From: Sphingobacteriaceae bacterium UBA2059
GTDB taxonomy: Bacteria; Bacteroidota; Bacteroidia; Sphingobacteriales; Sphingobacteriaceae
Length of the DNA stretch: 26,530 bases
Direction of reading: 5' to 3'
NCBI GenBank assembly: GCA_002332615.1
Contig: DDAL01000003.1
Span: 91,420-117,949 of the forward strand
The first letter of the stretch is position 1, and every line of letters starts with the position of its first letter. The position numbers and the translations under genes were made by a program. Under the pieces are notes generated by a model. That model was not told the origin of the DNA, searched no databases, and worked only from the letters and a program-made list of their open reading frames with translations. Shown piece after piece: positions 13,274-21,114 of the stretch.

Positions 13274-15676
13274 ATGAAAATATCTTATAAATGGCTGAGT
13301 CAGTTTATTCAGACTGATAAAACTCCCGCGGAGCTGTCTTTGGTTTTAACCGATATTGGTTTGGAAGTTGAAAGCCTGGAAAAAGTTCAGTCTGTGCCCG
13401 GGGGGCTGGAAGGATTGGTTGTGGGTTATGTGAAAGAGTGTATACAGCACCCCAATGCAGACAGGCTCAGGGTAACCAGAGTAGATGTGGGGGGGGCTTC
13501 GGATTTGCAGATAGTATGCGGAGCTCCAAATGTAGCAAGGGGACAGAAAGTGGTTGTTGCTACTGTGGGAACAACTCTGTATCCGCTGGAGGGTGAGCCC
13601 TTTAAGATCAACAGATCTAAGATACGCGGGGAAGTGTCGGAGGGGATGATTTGTGCCGAGGACGAAATAGGACTAGGCAAATCTCACGAGGGTATAATGC
13701 TTTTGGAGACAGACATTCCGGTTGGTATGAGGGTGAAAGACTTGTTTAATAATGAGGATGATTATGTATTTGAAATTGGGTTAACGCCAAACAGGGCCGA
13801 TGCAGCATCGCATCTGGGAGTGGCACGTGATCTGGCGGCTTATTTTAAAACTAGAGTGATTTTGCCGGAAGTAGCCGGCTTTATGCCTGATAATCTTAAG
13901 AGACCTATACCTGTAGAGGTATTGAATGAGGAAGCTTGTATACGTTACTCTTCGCTTTCAATGACGGGTGTAGAGGTAAGAGAATCGCCCGACTGGCTGA
14001 AAGAAAAACTGCAGGTGATTGGAGTGAAGCCTGTAAATAATGTCGTTGACGTTACTAATTTCGTTCTACATGATCTCGGACAGCCTTTGCATGCCTTTGA
14101 CGCAGACAAAATATGTGGCGGGAAGGTGCTTGTGAAGACATGTCAGGCCAATACACCCTTTGTTAGCCTTGATGGTGTGATGCGTAAACTTGGGGCAAAC
14201 GACCTTATGATCTGTAATGCGGAGGAGCCAATGGCTATTGCGGGTATTTTTGGGGGTTTAAACTCGGGCGTAAGTTTACAAACAAACACTATATTTTTAG
14301 AAAGCGCCTGTTTCCAACCGGTATCAGTTAGGAAAACTTCCAAATATCATTCTTTGAAAACGGATGCCTCCTTTAGGTTCGAAAGGGGGACCGATCCGGA
14401 GATGACCGTGTTTGCATTAAAACGGGCTGCAATAATGATAAAAGAACTTGCCGGGGGAGCTATTTCATCGGAGGTGTATGATTTTTATCCTAAGCGGGTA
14501 GAAAGGTTTAAAGTTGGGCTTGCTTATAATAACGTTACAAGGCTGGTGGGAGAACCTATTGAGGCGGAAACAATTAAGTCTATACTCACTGCATTGGATA
14601 TTGCGATTGTTTCGGAAAGCAGTGAAGGGCTTGGTCTGGAAGTTCCAAGTTACCGGGTGGACGTAACCAGAGAGGTAGATGTTATTGAGGAAGTGCTTAG
14701 AATATATGGTTATAACCGGATTACTATCCCCTCTCGGGTACGGTTGTCGCTTGGCTTTGGTACGAAGCCCGACAGGGAAACCGTTCAGAACCAGGTGGCA
14801 GACATGCTATCGGCCAACGGTTTTTTTGAAATACTGTCTAACTCGCTGACCAGTAAAGACTATGCGGGTGATGAGGTTGAAACAGTTGAACTGCTTAACC
14901 CGCTGAGTAATGAGCTTGGTATTATGCGACAAAGTTTGCTTTATTCGGGCCTGGAAGCTATAGCTCACAATATAAAAAGGAAGAATGCTGATCTTAAACT
15001 CTATGAGTTTGGCCGTGTCTATTCCATTGGAAAAGAGAATAGCTATAAGGAAAGTCAGCGCTTAGGTATTTTTATGACGGGCCTTAATGAAACGCATCAA
15101 TGGAACCAGCCCGAAAGCTACACTACCTTTTATAATATGAAAGCGGCGGTTGATGCTGTTATAAAGCGCCTCAATTTAAATGGACTTGTTGGTGTTGATT
15201 CAGCCGGCAAGGATTTTAAGGAAGGATATGAGTATAGAAAAGGCGACCGGGCATTAGTTAAATTTGGTACTGTGGCTAAAAAAGCCCTGAAGCTGGCCGA
15301 TATTGAGCAGGACGTGTTCTACGCTGAATTTGACTGGGATCTGGTTCTGCGTTCTTTGAAGAACAACCGTATACTTTACAGGGATTTGTCTAAATATCCT
15401 TCTGTGAGGCGGGATCTTTCACTCCTGATAGATGAGTCGGTTAGTTTTTCAGAACTACGCACGCTGGCGTTTAAACTCGAAAAAAAGCTTTTGAAGGATG
15501 TGCGTGTGTTTGATGTTTATAAAGGAGAGAAGCTTGCTGCAGGAAGAAAATCTTATGCATTGAGTTTTGTTCTTCAGGACGAAGAAAAAACGCTTACTGA
15601 TAAGCAGATAGATTCGGTTATGAACAAATTTATTAGTACTTTCGAGAAGGAACTTGGTGCAGAGATAAGGAAATAG
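13274..15676 (+). CDS. pheT: Phenylalanyl-tRNA synthetase beta subunit
   Basis: The 800-residue product pairs with PheS (not in this window) in an alpha2-beta2 enzyme that charges tRNA-Phe. Domains in order: an N-terminal MKISYKWLSQFI region, an OB-fold tRNA-binding domain (about 40-155, with HPNADRLRVTRVDVG and IVCGAPNV), the B3/B4 domain with editing role (about 205-395, including NNVVDVTNFVLHDLGQPLHAFD and SLDGV), a B5 domain (about 400-480), the catalytically inactive synthetase-like core, and the C-terminal ferredoxin-like anticodon-binding domain (about 705-800, YPSVRRDLSLLID). I start at the ATG at 13274, which gives the conserved N-terminus, not at the TTG 24 bp upstream. It heads a likely operon with a coiled-coil gene and zapA. 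Confidence 0.96.
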   Translation: MKISYKWLSQFIQTDKTPAELSLVLTDIGLEVESLEKVQSVPGGLEGLVVGYVKECIQHPNADRLRVTRVDVGGASDLQIVCGAPNVARGQKVVVATVGTTLYPLEGEPFKINRSKIRGEVSEGMICAEDEIGLGKSHEGIMLLETDIPVGMRVKDLFNNEDDYVFEIGLTPNRADAASHLGVARDLAAYFKTRVILPEVAGFMPDNLKRPIPVEVLNEEACIRYSSLSMTGVEVRESPDWLKEKLQVIGVKPVNNVVDVTNFVLHDLGQPLHAFDADKICGGKVLVKTCQANTPFVSLDGVMRKLGANDLMICNAEEPMAIAGIFGGLNSGVSLQTNTIFLESACFQPVSVRKTSKYHSLKTDASFRFERGTDPEMTVFALKRAAIMIKELAGGAISSEVYDFYPKRVERFKVGLAYNNVTRLVGEPIEAETIKSILTALDIAIVSESSEGLGLEVPSYRVDVTREVDVIEEVLRIYGYNRITIPSRVRLSLGFGTKPDRETVQNQVADMLSANGFFEILSNSLTSKDYAGDEVETVELLNPLSNELGIMRQSLLYSGLEAIAHNIKRKNADLKLYEFGRVYSIGKENSYKESQRLGIFMTGLNETHQWNQPESYTTFYNMKAAVDAVIKRLNLNGLVGVDSAGKDFKEGYEYRKGDRALVKFGTVAKKALKLADIEQDVFYAEFDWDLVLRSLKNNRILYRDLSKYPSVRRDLSLLIDESVSFSELRTLAFKLEKKLLKDVRVFDVYKGEKLAAGRKSYALSFVLQDEEKTLTDKQIDSVMNKFISTFEKELGAEIRK

Positions 15677-15712
15677 GAGTTTAATTACTAAGTCTTTTTT
15701 AAACTTTTATAT

Positions 15713-16021
15713 ATGGCAATAACAAGCCAGTTAGATAGTATACTAGACAGAACTCAGCGTTTAATTGAGCTGTGTACTGCATTACAGGAAGAGAATGATC
15801 TGCTCAAGCTTGAAAATCAGTCCTTAAAAGTTGGTTTTGATGCCAGCAGAAAAAAGAACTCTGAACTGGAGGAAAAGATGAAGGCGTTAAAGCTTGCACG
15901 GTCATTAGAAGGTGTTTCGTTATCTAAATTTGGTTCTGACGAGAAAAGCCTTGACATAAAGCAAAAAATTAACGATTTTGTGCGTGAAATAGATAGGTGC
16001 ATTATTTTGTTAAAGAAGTAA
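15713..16021 (+). CDS. Small coiled-coil protein next to zapA
   Basis: This 102-residue protein is almost entirely predicted helix, with heptad-like spacing of Leu/Ile from about residue 5 to 62 (LDSILDRTQRLIELCTALQEE and then a Leu/Lys/Glu-rich stretch), a short break around GVSLSKFGSDE, and a final helix ending CIILLKK. No catalytic motif or membrane segment is seen. It lies 36 bp after pheT and 25 bp before zapA on the same strand, so it is very likely co-transcribed with zapA. By position and coiled-coil character it could be a division-associated factor analogous to ZapB; sequence alone does not establish homology. The ATG at 15713 is well placed. Confidence 0.75.
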   Translation: MAITSQLDSILDRTQRLIELCTALQEENDLLKLENQSLKVGFDASRKKNSELEEKMKALKLARSLEGVSLSKFGSDEKSLDIKQKINDFVREIDRCIILLKK

Positions 16022-16046
16022 TGCTGAATGTGAAACAAAAGCTCAA

Positions 16047-16337
16047 ATGGGAGAAATCTCCATTAAAATAAATATTGCTGACCGTGTTTATCCTTTAAAG
16101 GTAAATATGGAGGAAGAAGAGATAGTGAGGAGGGCAGCTAAAATGATAAACGACCGCATAAAAGAGTATCAGGAGAATTATGCGGTGAAAGATAAGCAGG
16201 ATCTGCTGTCGATGGCTGTGTTGCATTACGCTACAGCGACATTGAACTCTGAGAAGAAGGGGATGGAGAAGGAGTCAGAGGTTGCAGAAAAGGTTTATAA
16301 GCTGGACGAGATGTTGTCAACACTTTTTTCTAAGTAA
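16047..16337 (+). CDS. zapA: Cell division protein ZapA
   Basis: This 96-residue protein has the ZapA layout: an N-terminal globular part beginning ISIKINIADRVYPLKVNMEEEEIVRRAAKMINDRI, then a long C-terminal helix (about 60-96) that in known structures dimerises and tetramerises as a coiled coil. ZapA binds and cross-links FtsZ protofilaments at midcell. It follows the coiled-coil gene by 25 bp and is followed after 32 bp by a 6S-like RNA, an order that echoes the zapA-ssrS neighbourhood known in proteobacteria. Confidence 0.92.
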   Translation: MGEISIKINIADRVYPLKVNMEEEEIVRRAAKMINDRIKEYQENYAVKDKQDLLSMAVLHYATATLNSEKKGMEKESEVAEKVYKLDEMLSTLFSK

Positions 16338-16369
16338 TTCGTTCTTTATATAACAGAGCACTAAGATTT

Positions 16370-16540
16370 AACCGCAGTTAATTTTAGGTTTCACTATTGT
16401 GTAAAACTTAACGCTTCTTTATTAGAAGAGTAAAAAAAATGTAAATCACCTGGTTAGCCACTTGATTATGATTAATACTCTAAACTTGTTTGCAAGAAGT
16501 TTCACAATACATGAGATCTAACTACTAACTGCGGTTTTTT
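16370..16540 (+). ncRNA. ssrS: 6S-like regulatory RNA
   Basis: A perfect 11-bp closing stem joins AACCGCAGTTA (16370-16380) to TAACTGCGGTT (16526-16536), followed by a T run that would end transcription. Inside, ATTGTG (16396-16401) pairs CACAAT (16503-16508). After a 2-nt bulge AAACTT (16404-16409) pairs AAGTTT (16497-16502). Small hairpins follow: CTTCT/AGAAG (16414-16428), AATCA/TGATT (16444-16467) and CTTG/CAAG (16485-16496). A long bulged rod of about 165-170 nt with a large internal region is the hallmark of 6S RNA, which binds the housekeeping RNA polymerase. Position just after zapA supports this. A covariance-model search against Rfam 6S-Flavo and 6S/SsrS would settle it. Confidence 0.75.
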
Positions 16541-16559
16541 TATTTTATGATATATTTAT

Positions 16560-18113
16560 ATGGATATAGTACTTTATTGTTTATTATCACTTGTAGCCGG
16601 AGTCTTTATAGGGCGTTATTTGCTTAGGAAACTCTTAAAGAACCAGGAAATTGCTGCGCAGGGAAAAGTTAAAAAAATTCTAAAAGATGCTGAAAATAAC
16701 GCAGAGATCTTAAAGAAGAATAAGCTTCTTGAAGCGAAGGAAAAGTTTTTACAGCTTAAGACTGAACATGAACAGCATGTCAATACGAAGAATAACAGCC
16801 TTAATCAGCGCGAGATTTCTATAAAGCAAAAAGAACAGTCTATCAATCAAAAGATTGATAACCTTAATCGTAAGGAACAGGATGTGGACGAGCAGCGGAA
16901 AGTGCTTGAGAAACAACTTGACCTGAACAGGGTTAAGCAGGAAGAAGTTGAGCAGCTAAAGCTGCAGCATATAACTAAGCTTGAAGCTATTGCCGGACTA
17001 GCCGCAGAAGAAGCAAAGAACGAACTGGTAAACAGCTTACGGGAAGAAGCCAGAACTCAGGCGATGGTTCAGATAAAGGATATTGTGGATGAAGCTAAGC
17101 TTACTGCGAGCAAGGAAGCTAAAAAGGTCGTTATTCAGACTATTCAGCGTACGGCTACTGAATCTGCCATTGAAAACACGGTTTCGATCTTTAATATTGA
17201 TAATGACGAGATTAAAGGCCGTGTAATTGGTAGGGAAGGACGTAATATAAGGGCTTTGGAAGCAGCTACCGGGGTTGAAATTATTGTTGACGATACTCCC
17301 GAAGCAATCATCCTTTCGGGTTTTGATCCTGTAAGGAGAGAGATCGCGCGTCTCGCTCTCCACCGTTTGGTAACGGACGGTCGTATACACCCTGCCCGTA
17401 TTGAAGAAGTGGTAGCTAAAACCAGGAAACAGATTGAGGATGAGATAGTAGAAATTGGTGAGAGAACGATCATTGATCTGGGGATTCATGGCTTGCACCC
17501 GGAGCTTATACGTATGGTGGGCCGGATGCGCTACAGGTCTTCCTATGGACAGAACTTATTGCAGCACTCCAGGGAAGTTGCCAACTTTTGTGCTACCATG
17601 GCTGCTGAACTTGGGCTGAACGTTAAGATGGCTAAAAGAGCCGGTCTGTTGCATGATATTGGTAAGGTTCCTGAAGATAATCCTGAATTACCTCACGCAA
17701 TACTGGGTATGCAGCTTGCTGAAAAGTATAAGGAGCATCCTGATGTGTGCAACGCAATTGGCGCTCACCATGACGAAATTGAAATGACTTCGTTAATATC
17801 GCCTATCGTGCAGGCTTGCGACGCTATTTCGGGTGCTCGTCCGGGTGCACGACGAGAGGTTGTTGAGAGTTATATTAAAAGATTAAAGGAGCTGGAAGAG
17901 CTTGCTCTTTCTTATCCCGGGGTAGAAAAAACATTTGCTATACAGGCGGGGAGAGAATTAAGAGTGGTAGTGGAAAGTGAACGTGTAAGCGACGCTCAGG
18001 CCGAAATACTTGCTGCCGATATTTCCAACCGCATTCAAACGGAGATGACCTATCCGGGGCAAATTAAAGTGACCGTAATAAGAGAAACCCGGTCGGTTTC
18101 TTTCGCTAAATAA
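16560..18113 (+). CDS. rny: Ribonuclease Y
   Basis: This 517-residue membrane-anchored endoribonuclease starts mRNA decay. Layout: an N-terminal membrane helix (residues 3-21, VLYCLLSLVAGVFIG), a long charged coiled coil (about 28-185, rich in Lys/Glu/Gln), a KH RNA-binding domain from Gly220 with the GxxG loop GREG at 224-227, and an HD phosphohydrolase domain with the metal-binding His365-Asp366 in LLHDIGK and a later HH(D/E) motif in GAHHDE. Length is typical (about 510-520). The ATG at 16560 lies 24 nt past the closing stem of the 6S-like RNA. A 13-bp inverted repeat follows the gene. Confidence 0.96.
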   Translation: MDIVLYCLLSLVAGVFIGRYLLRKLLKNQEIAAQGKVKKILKDAENNAEILKKNKLLEAKEKFLQLKTEHEQHVNTKNNSLNQREISIKQKEQSINQKIDNLNRKEQDVDEQRKVLEKQLDLNRVKQEEVEQLKLQHITKLEAIAGLAAEEAKNELVNSLREEARTQAMVQIKDIVDEAKLTASKEAKKVVIQTIQRTATESAIENTVSIFNIDNDEIKGRVIGREGRNIRALEAATGVEIIVDDTPEAIILSGFDPVRREIARLALHRLVTDGRIHPARIEEVVAKTRKQIEDEIVEIGERTIIDLGIHGLHPELIRMVGRMRYRSSYGQNLLQHSREVANFCATMAAELGLNVKMAKRAGLLHDIGKVPEDNPELPHAILGMQLAEKYKEHPDVCNAIGAHHDEIEMTSLISPIVQACDAISGARPGARREVVESYIKRLKELEELALSYPGVEKTFAIQAGRELRVVVESERVSDAQAEILAADISNRIQTEMTYPGQIKVTVIRETRSVSFAK

Positions 18114-18128
18114 TAAAACAGCTTTTTG

Positions 18129-18170
18129 ACGCTCATTTAAGTTTATATTGGTTTAATCTTAAATGAGCGT
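18129..18170 (+). terminator. Perfect 13-bp inverted repeat after rny
   Basis: ACGCTCATTTAAG (18129-18141) and CTTAAATGAGCGT (18158-18170) form a perfect 13-bp stem with a 16-nt loop, 15 nt after the rny stop. There is no T tract downstream, so it may be an RNA 3'-end stabiliser or a factor-dependent end rather than a classical terminator. Its right end abuts the repeat-rich promoter of the next gene. Confidence 0.5.
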
Positions 18171-18174
18171 TAAC

Positions 18175-18219
18175 TTAAAATCATGTTAACTTTTAGTTAA
18201 CATTGCGATGATACTTTTG
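18175..18219 (+). promoter_or_regulatory. Promoter of the TonB receptor with three 11-bp-phased TTAA repeats
   Basis: Repeats TTAAAAT (18175), TTAACTT (18186) and TTAACAT (18197) start exactly 11 bp apart. The -7 element TACTTTTG (18212-18219) follows the last repeat start by 15 bp. The last two repeats also lie in a perfect palindrome, ATGTTAAC-TTTTA-GTTAACAT (18183-18203), covering the -33 region. Seven-bp direct repeats with 4-bp gaps are how PhoB/OmpR-type response regulators bind, and TTAACA is the half-site of B. subtilis PhoP. The regulator's identity is inferred. Confidence 0.65.
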
Positions 18220-18240
18220 CTGCTGATCAATATTTAAGCA

Positions 18241-21039
18241 GTGAAAAAAAAACATTTAATCACCACTATTTTCTTGTTATTTACAACGGTTTCCTGGGTA
18301 TATGCTCAAACAGGTAGAATCGGAGGCAAGGTATTAGATAAGAAAACCGGTGAGGCCCTCATGGCTCTTACTGTGAAAGTAGAAGGCTCTACAAAAGGAA
18401 CGTTAACAGACCTCGAAGGGCGTTATTTGTTATCAGGATTTAGCGCTGGAAAGTATAAATTGACTTTTTCTTATGTAGGCTACCAGGTGAAAACTATTTC
18501 TGATGTTATAGTGAAGCCAGGAGAAGTGACCAGTCTGGACGTGGCTATGGAAGAAACTACGGGTCAGCAGCTGGATCAGGTGGTAATAACCGCTTCTGCG
18601 AGGCAGGAATCTGTAGGTGGCTTGTATGCCCATCAAAAAACCAATATCAATATATCGGACGGTATATCTGCCGAGCAGATAAGAAAGTCGCCGGATAAAA
18701 ATACCTCGGAGGTGCTTAAAAGAGTAAGTGGTACCAGCATCCAGGACAATAAGTTTGTCATCATCAGGGGATTGAGTGACCGGTACAATACCACCTTATT
18801 GAACAATGCAGTGCTTCCGAGCACGGAAACAGATAAAAAGGCTTTCTCTTTTGATATTATACCTTCGAATATGATTGATAATGTGATTATCAATAAAACC
18901 GCTTCTCCGGAGTATCCCGGGGACTTTTCTGGTGGGATTGTTCAGGTAATTACTAAAGACATACCTGATCAAAACTACTTCATATTTTCGGCAGGTACAG
19001 GTTATAACTCGGAGACGTCTTTTAAGGATTTTAGTCTTGGCGAGAGAGGAAAACTCGAGTTTTTAGCCATTTCGGACAAGTCGAGGAAGATACCCGCTGG
19101 TATTCCTTCATCAGCTGTTTTTATGCAAACTTATACCGATGAACAAAAAGTACAGGCAGGTAAACTTTTTGATAATAGCTTTAAGTACAACACGGGAACT
19201 GCTGTATTACCTTATAACTTCCAGGCTAACCTGGGTTTAACAAAACGTTTTGAGAACAATTCTCGCCTGGGCGCGATAGTTGCGCTTACTTACCGAACCA
19301 GTGAAACTTACTATAAGGCTTTTAGGTATGATTACGAAGATGAGCTTCAATATGAGTTTGGCGATGGTAATAACAAATCAAGCACGGCGCTGGGTGGGCT
19401 TTTTAATCTTGCATATATAAATGGTACTAATAAGATAGCCCTCAAGACGGTTTATAACAGGTCTATTGAGAATTCATTTATCCACAGGACCGGGATCCAA
19501 TTTATCAATACAGACTCTGTGAGGGGCTATTCCTTTGATCTTGTTACGAAATCTCTTATGAACGCCCAGCTAGAGGGTAAGCATAAGCTCGATTTCAAAT
19601 CAATGGATATTAACTGGAACGTTAATTACTCCTATTCAGACCGAGATCAGCCTGATCTAAAGTCTTTGAATTACATGAACGATTATGATAATACAAACGC
19701 CAATGCAAGGCAGTTTATAGCCGTGGTGCCCAGTACCGTTTCTCGTACCGACGCAAGCCGTTTCTTTTCAGGTATGCATGAGCATAGCATTGGCGGAGGT
19801 CTGTCAGGTTTGCTTCCAACGACTCTGTTTAATGAAAAGGCTAATTTGAAAGCCGGCTTGTTCAAACAGTTTAAGAAGCGTGATTTCGAAGCCAGAAAAT
19901 TTGGATACGTTAAAGCGGAAGTAAACAGGGAAACGCCCCTTGTTCTTCTACCCTATGATAAAATCTTTGCTCATGAGAATATGAACTTAGAAGGTTTCTT
20001 ACTTGATGAGGGAACCGAGTTTGCTGATACATACGATGCAACTTCAGATCTGAATGCTGGCTATGTGCAAGTAGAGAATAAATTTGGCGGAAGAACAAGA
20101 GCTGTTTGGGGTTTAAGGGTTGAACAGTCCAACCAGCTGGTGAAGACTTTCAACACCTCGGGCTTGAAAGAGAACGTGAAGTTAAATTATGTCGATTTCT
20201 TGCCTTCGCTAAATTTAACGCATGAGCTTAATGAAAAAATGAACCTGCGTTTTTCTGCTTCGCAGACGGTTACAAGGCCGGAACTTAGAGAACTTGCGAA
20301 CTTTGGATTCTTTGACTATGTATCCAAAAAGATTTTATTAGGTAATCCGGAACTAAAAAGAAGTCAGAACACCAACTTGGACCTTAAATATGAAATCTAT
20401 CCCGGTAACGGTCAGATAGCATCTGTTTCAGGCTTTTTTAAGCACTTTAAGAATCCGATTGAGCAGATCGTGTCGTCGGGGAGCGTAAAGAATATCAGCT
20501 TTGCGAATGCGAACTCAGCAACATCCTACGGTATGGAGCTTGAATTCAGAAAACGCCTGGGCTTTTTATTCGATGACAGTAAGGTGTTTGACAATCTGAT
20601 TGCATATGCCAACACGTCTATAATCTTTTCTACCGTTAATTTGAATAGCCTTACCTCGGAAGTTACGTCGCGTGCACTTCAGGGTCAGTCGCCTTATATT
20701 ATTAACGGAGGCGTTCAATACAGCAGCTCAGACAATGACTTCTCTGCGAATCTTTTATATAACAGGATTGGTCAGCGTATTTCTGAAGTTGGTTACCAGG
20801 GTTACCCGGATATTTATGAAAAAGGAAGGAATGTGCTGGATATTCAATTCAGTAAAAAGGTTTTATCGAAAAAGGCTGAGCTGCGCTTAAATCTTTCAGA
20901 TCTGCTGAACGAAAAAATTATTTTCTATCAAAACAGGGATAAATCAAAGCTATATGATGCGGACAAAGACAGGTTAATGAACAGCGCCAGGATGGGTTAC
21001 GGCGCCTCTCTGTCTTTTACCTATAATTTTTCCATCTGA
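18241..21039 (+). CDS. TonB-dependent outer-membrane receptor with carboxypeptidase-regulatory-like domain
   Basis: This 932-residue outer-membrane transporter has a signal peptide (MKKKHLITTIFLLF to about residue 22, cleavage before Gln23), a carboxypeptidase D regulatory-like beta-sandwich (about 24-105, GRIGGKVLDKKTGEAL...GTLTDLEGRYLLSG), a possible TonB box (VVITA, 114-118), a plug domain (about 125-240, with SGTSIQDNKFVIIRGLSDRYN and PGDFSGGIVQV), and a 22-strand-type barrel ending YGASLSFTYNFSI. It lacks a SusD-like partner gene. The GTG at 18241 is the only start that gives the signal peptide. It has its own promoter with phased repeats and is followed by a surface lipoprotein gene carrying a similar control region. 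Substrate is unknown; phosphate or organophosphate is a regulatory inference. Confidence 0.93.
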   Translation: MKKKHLITTIFLLFTTVSWVYAQTGRIGGKVLDKKTGEALMALTVKVEGSTKGTLTDLEGRYLLSGFSAGKYKLTFSYVGYQVKTISDVIVKPGEVTSLDVAMEETTGQQLDQVVITASARQESVGGLYAHQKTNINISDGISAEQIRKSPDKNTSEVLKRVSGTSIQDNKFVIIRGLSDRYNTTLLNNAVLPSTETDKKAFSFDIIPSNMIDNVIINKTASPEYPGDFSGGIVQVITKDIPDQNYFIFSAGTGYNSETSFKDFSLGERGKLEFLAISDKSRKIPAGIPSSAVFMQTYTDEQKVQAGKLFDNSFKYNTGTAVLPYNFQANLGLTKRFENNSRLGAIVALTYRTSETYYKAFRYDYEDELQYEFGDGNNKSSTALGGLFNLAYINGTNKIALKTVYNRSIENSFIHRTGIQFINTDSVRGYSFDLVTKSLMNAQLEGKHKLDFKSMDINWNVNYSYSDRDQPDLKSLNYMNDYDNTNANARQFIAVVPSTVSRTDASRFFSGMHEHSIGGGLSGLLPTTLFNEKANLKAGLFKQFKKRDFEARKFGYVKAEVNRETPLVLLPYDKIFAHENMNLEGFLLDEGTEFADTYDATSDLNAGYVQVENKFGGRTRAVWGLRVEQSNQLVKTFNTSGLKENVKLNYVDFLPSLNLTHELNEKMNLRFSASQTVTRPELRELANFGFFDYVSKKILLGNPELKRSQNTNLDLKYEIYPGNGQIASVSGFFKHFKNPIEQIVSSGSVKNISFANANSATSYGMELEFRKRLGFLFDDSKVFDNLIAYANTSIIFSTVNLNSLTSEVTSRALQGQSPYIINGGVQYSSSDNDFSANLLYNRIGQRISEVGYQGYPDIYEKGRNVLDIQFSKKVLSKKAELRLNLSDLLNEKIIFYQNRDKSKLYDADKDRLMNSARMGYGASLSFTYNFSI

Positions 21040-21042
21040 TTC

Positions 21043-21098
21043 TTAACACATAATTAATACGATAGTAATAGCAAGGTAATATTAGGTGTTCACTTTTG
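21043..21098 (+). promoter_or_regulatory. Promoter of the beta-helix lipoprotein gene with four 11-bp-phased repeats
   Basis: Repeats TTAACAC (21043), TTAATAC (21054), GTAATAG (21065) and GTAATAT (21076) start exactly 11 bp apart. The -7-like element CACTTTTG (21091-21098) starts 15 bp after the last repeat, the same offset as at the receptor gene. The leader to the ATG at 21115 is very short. No TTTG is seen at -33, as expected for an activator-dependent promoter. Confidence 0.6.
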
Positions 21099-21114
21099 TA
21101 TAAAATTAATAACT

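Noticed and set aside
18183..18203. Reading ATGTTAAC-TTTTA-GTTAACAT purely as a palindromic repressor site
   Set aside because: The palindrome is real, but the 11-bp direct-repeat reading also includes the repeat at 18175 and recurs with the same spacing at the next gene, so it explains more. A dimeric repressor remains possible.
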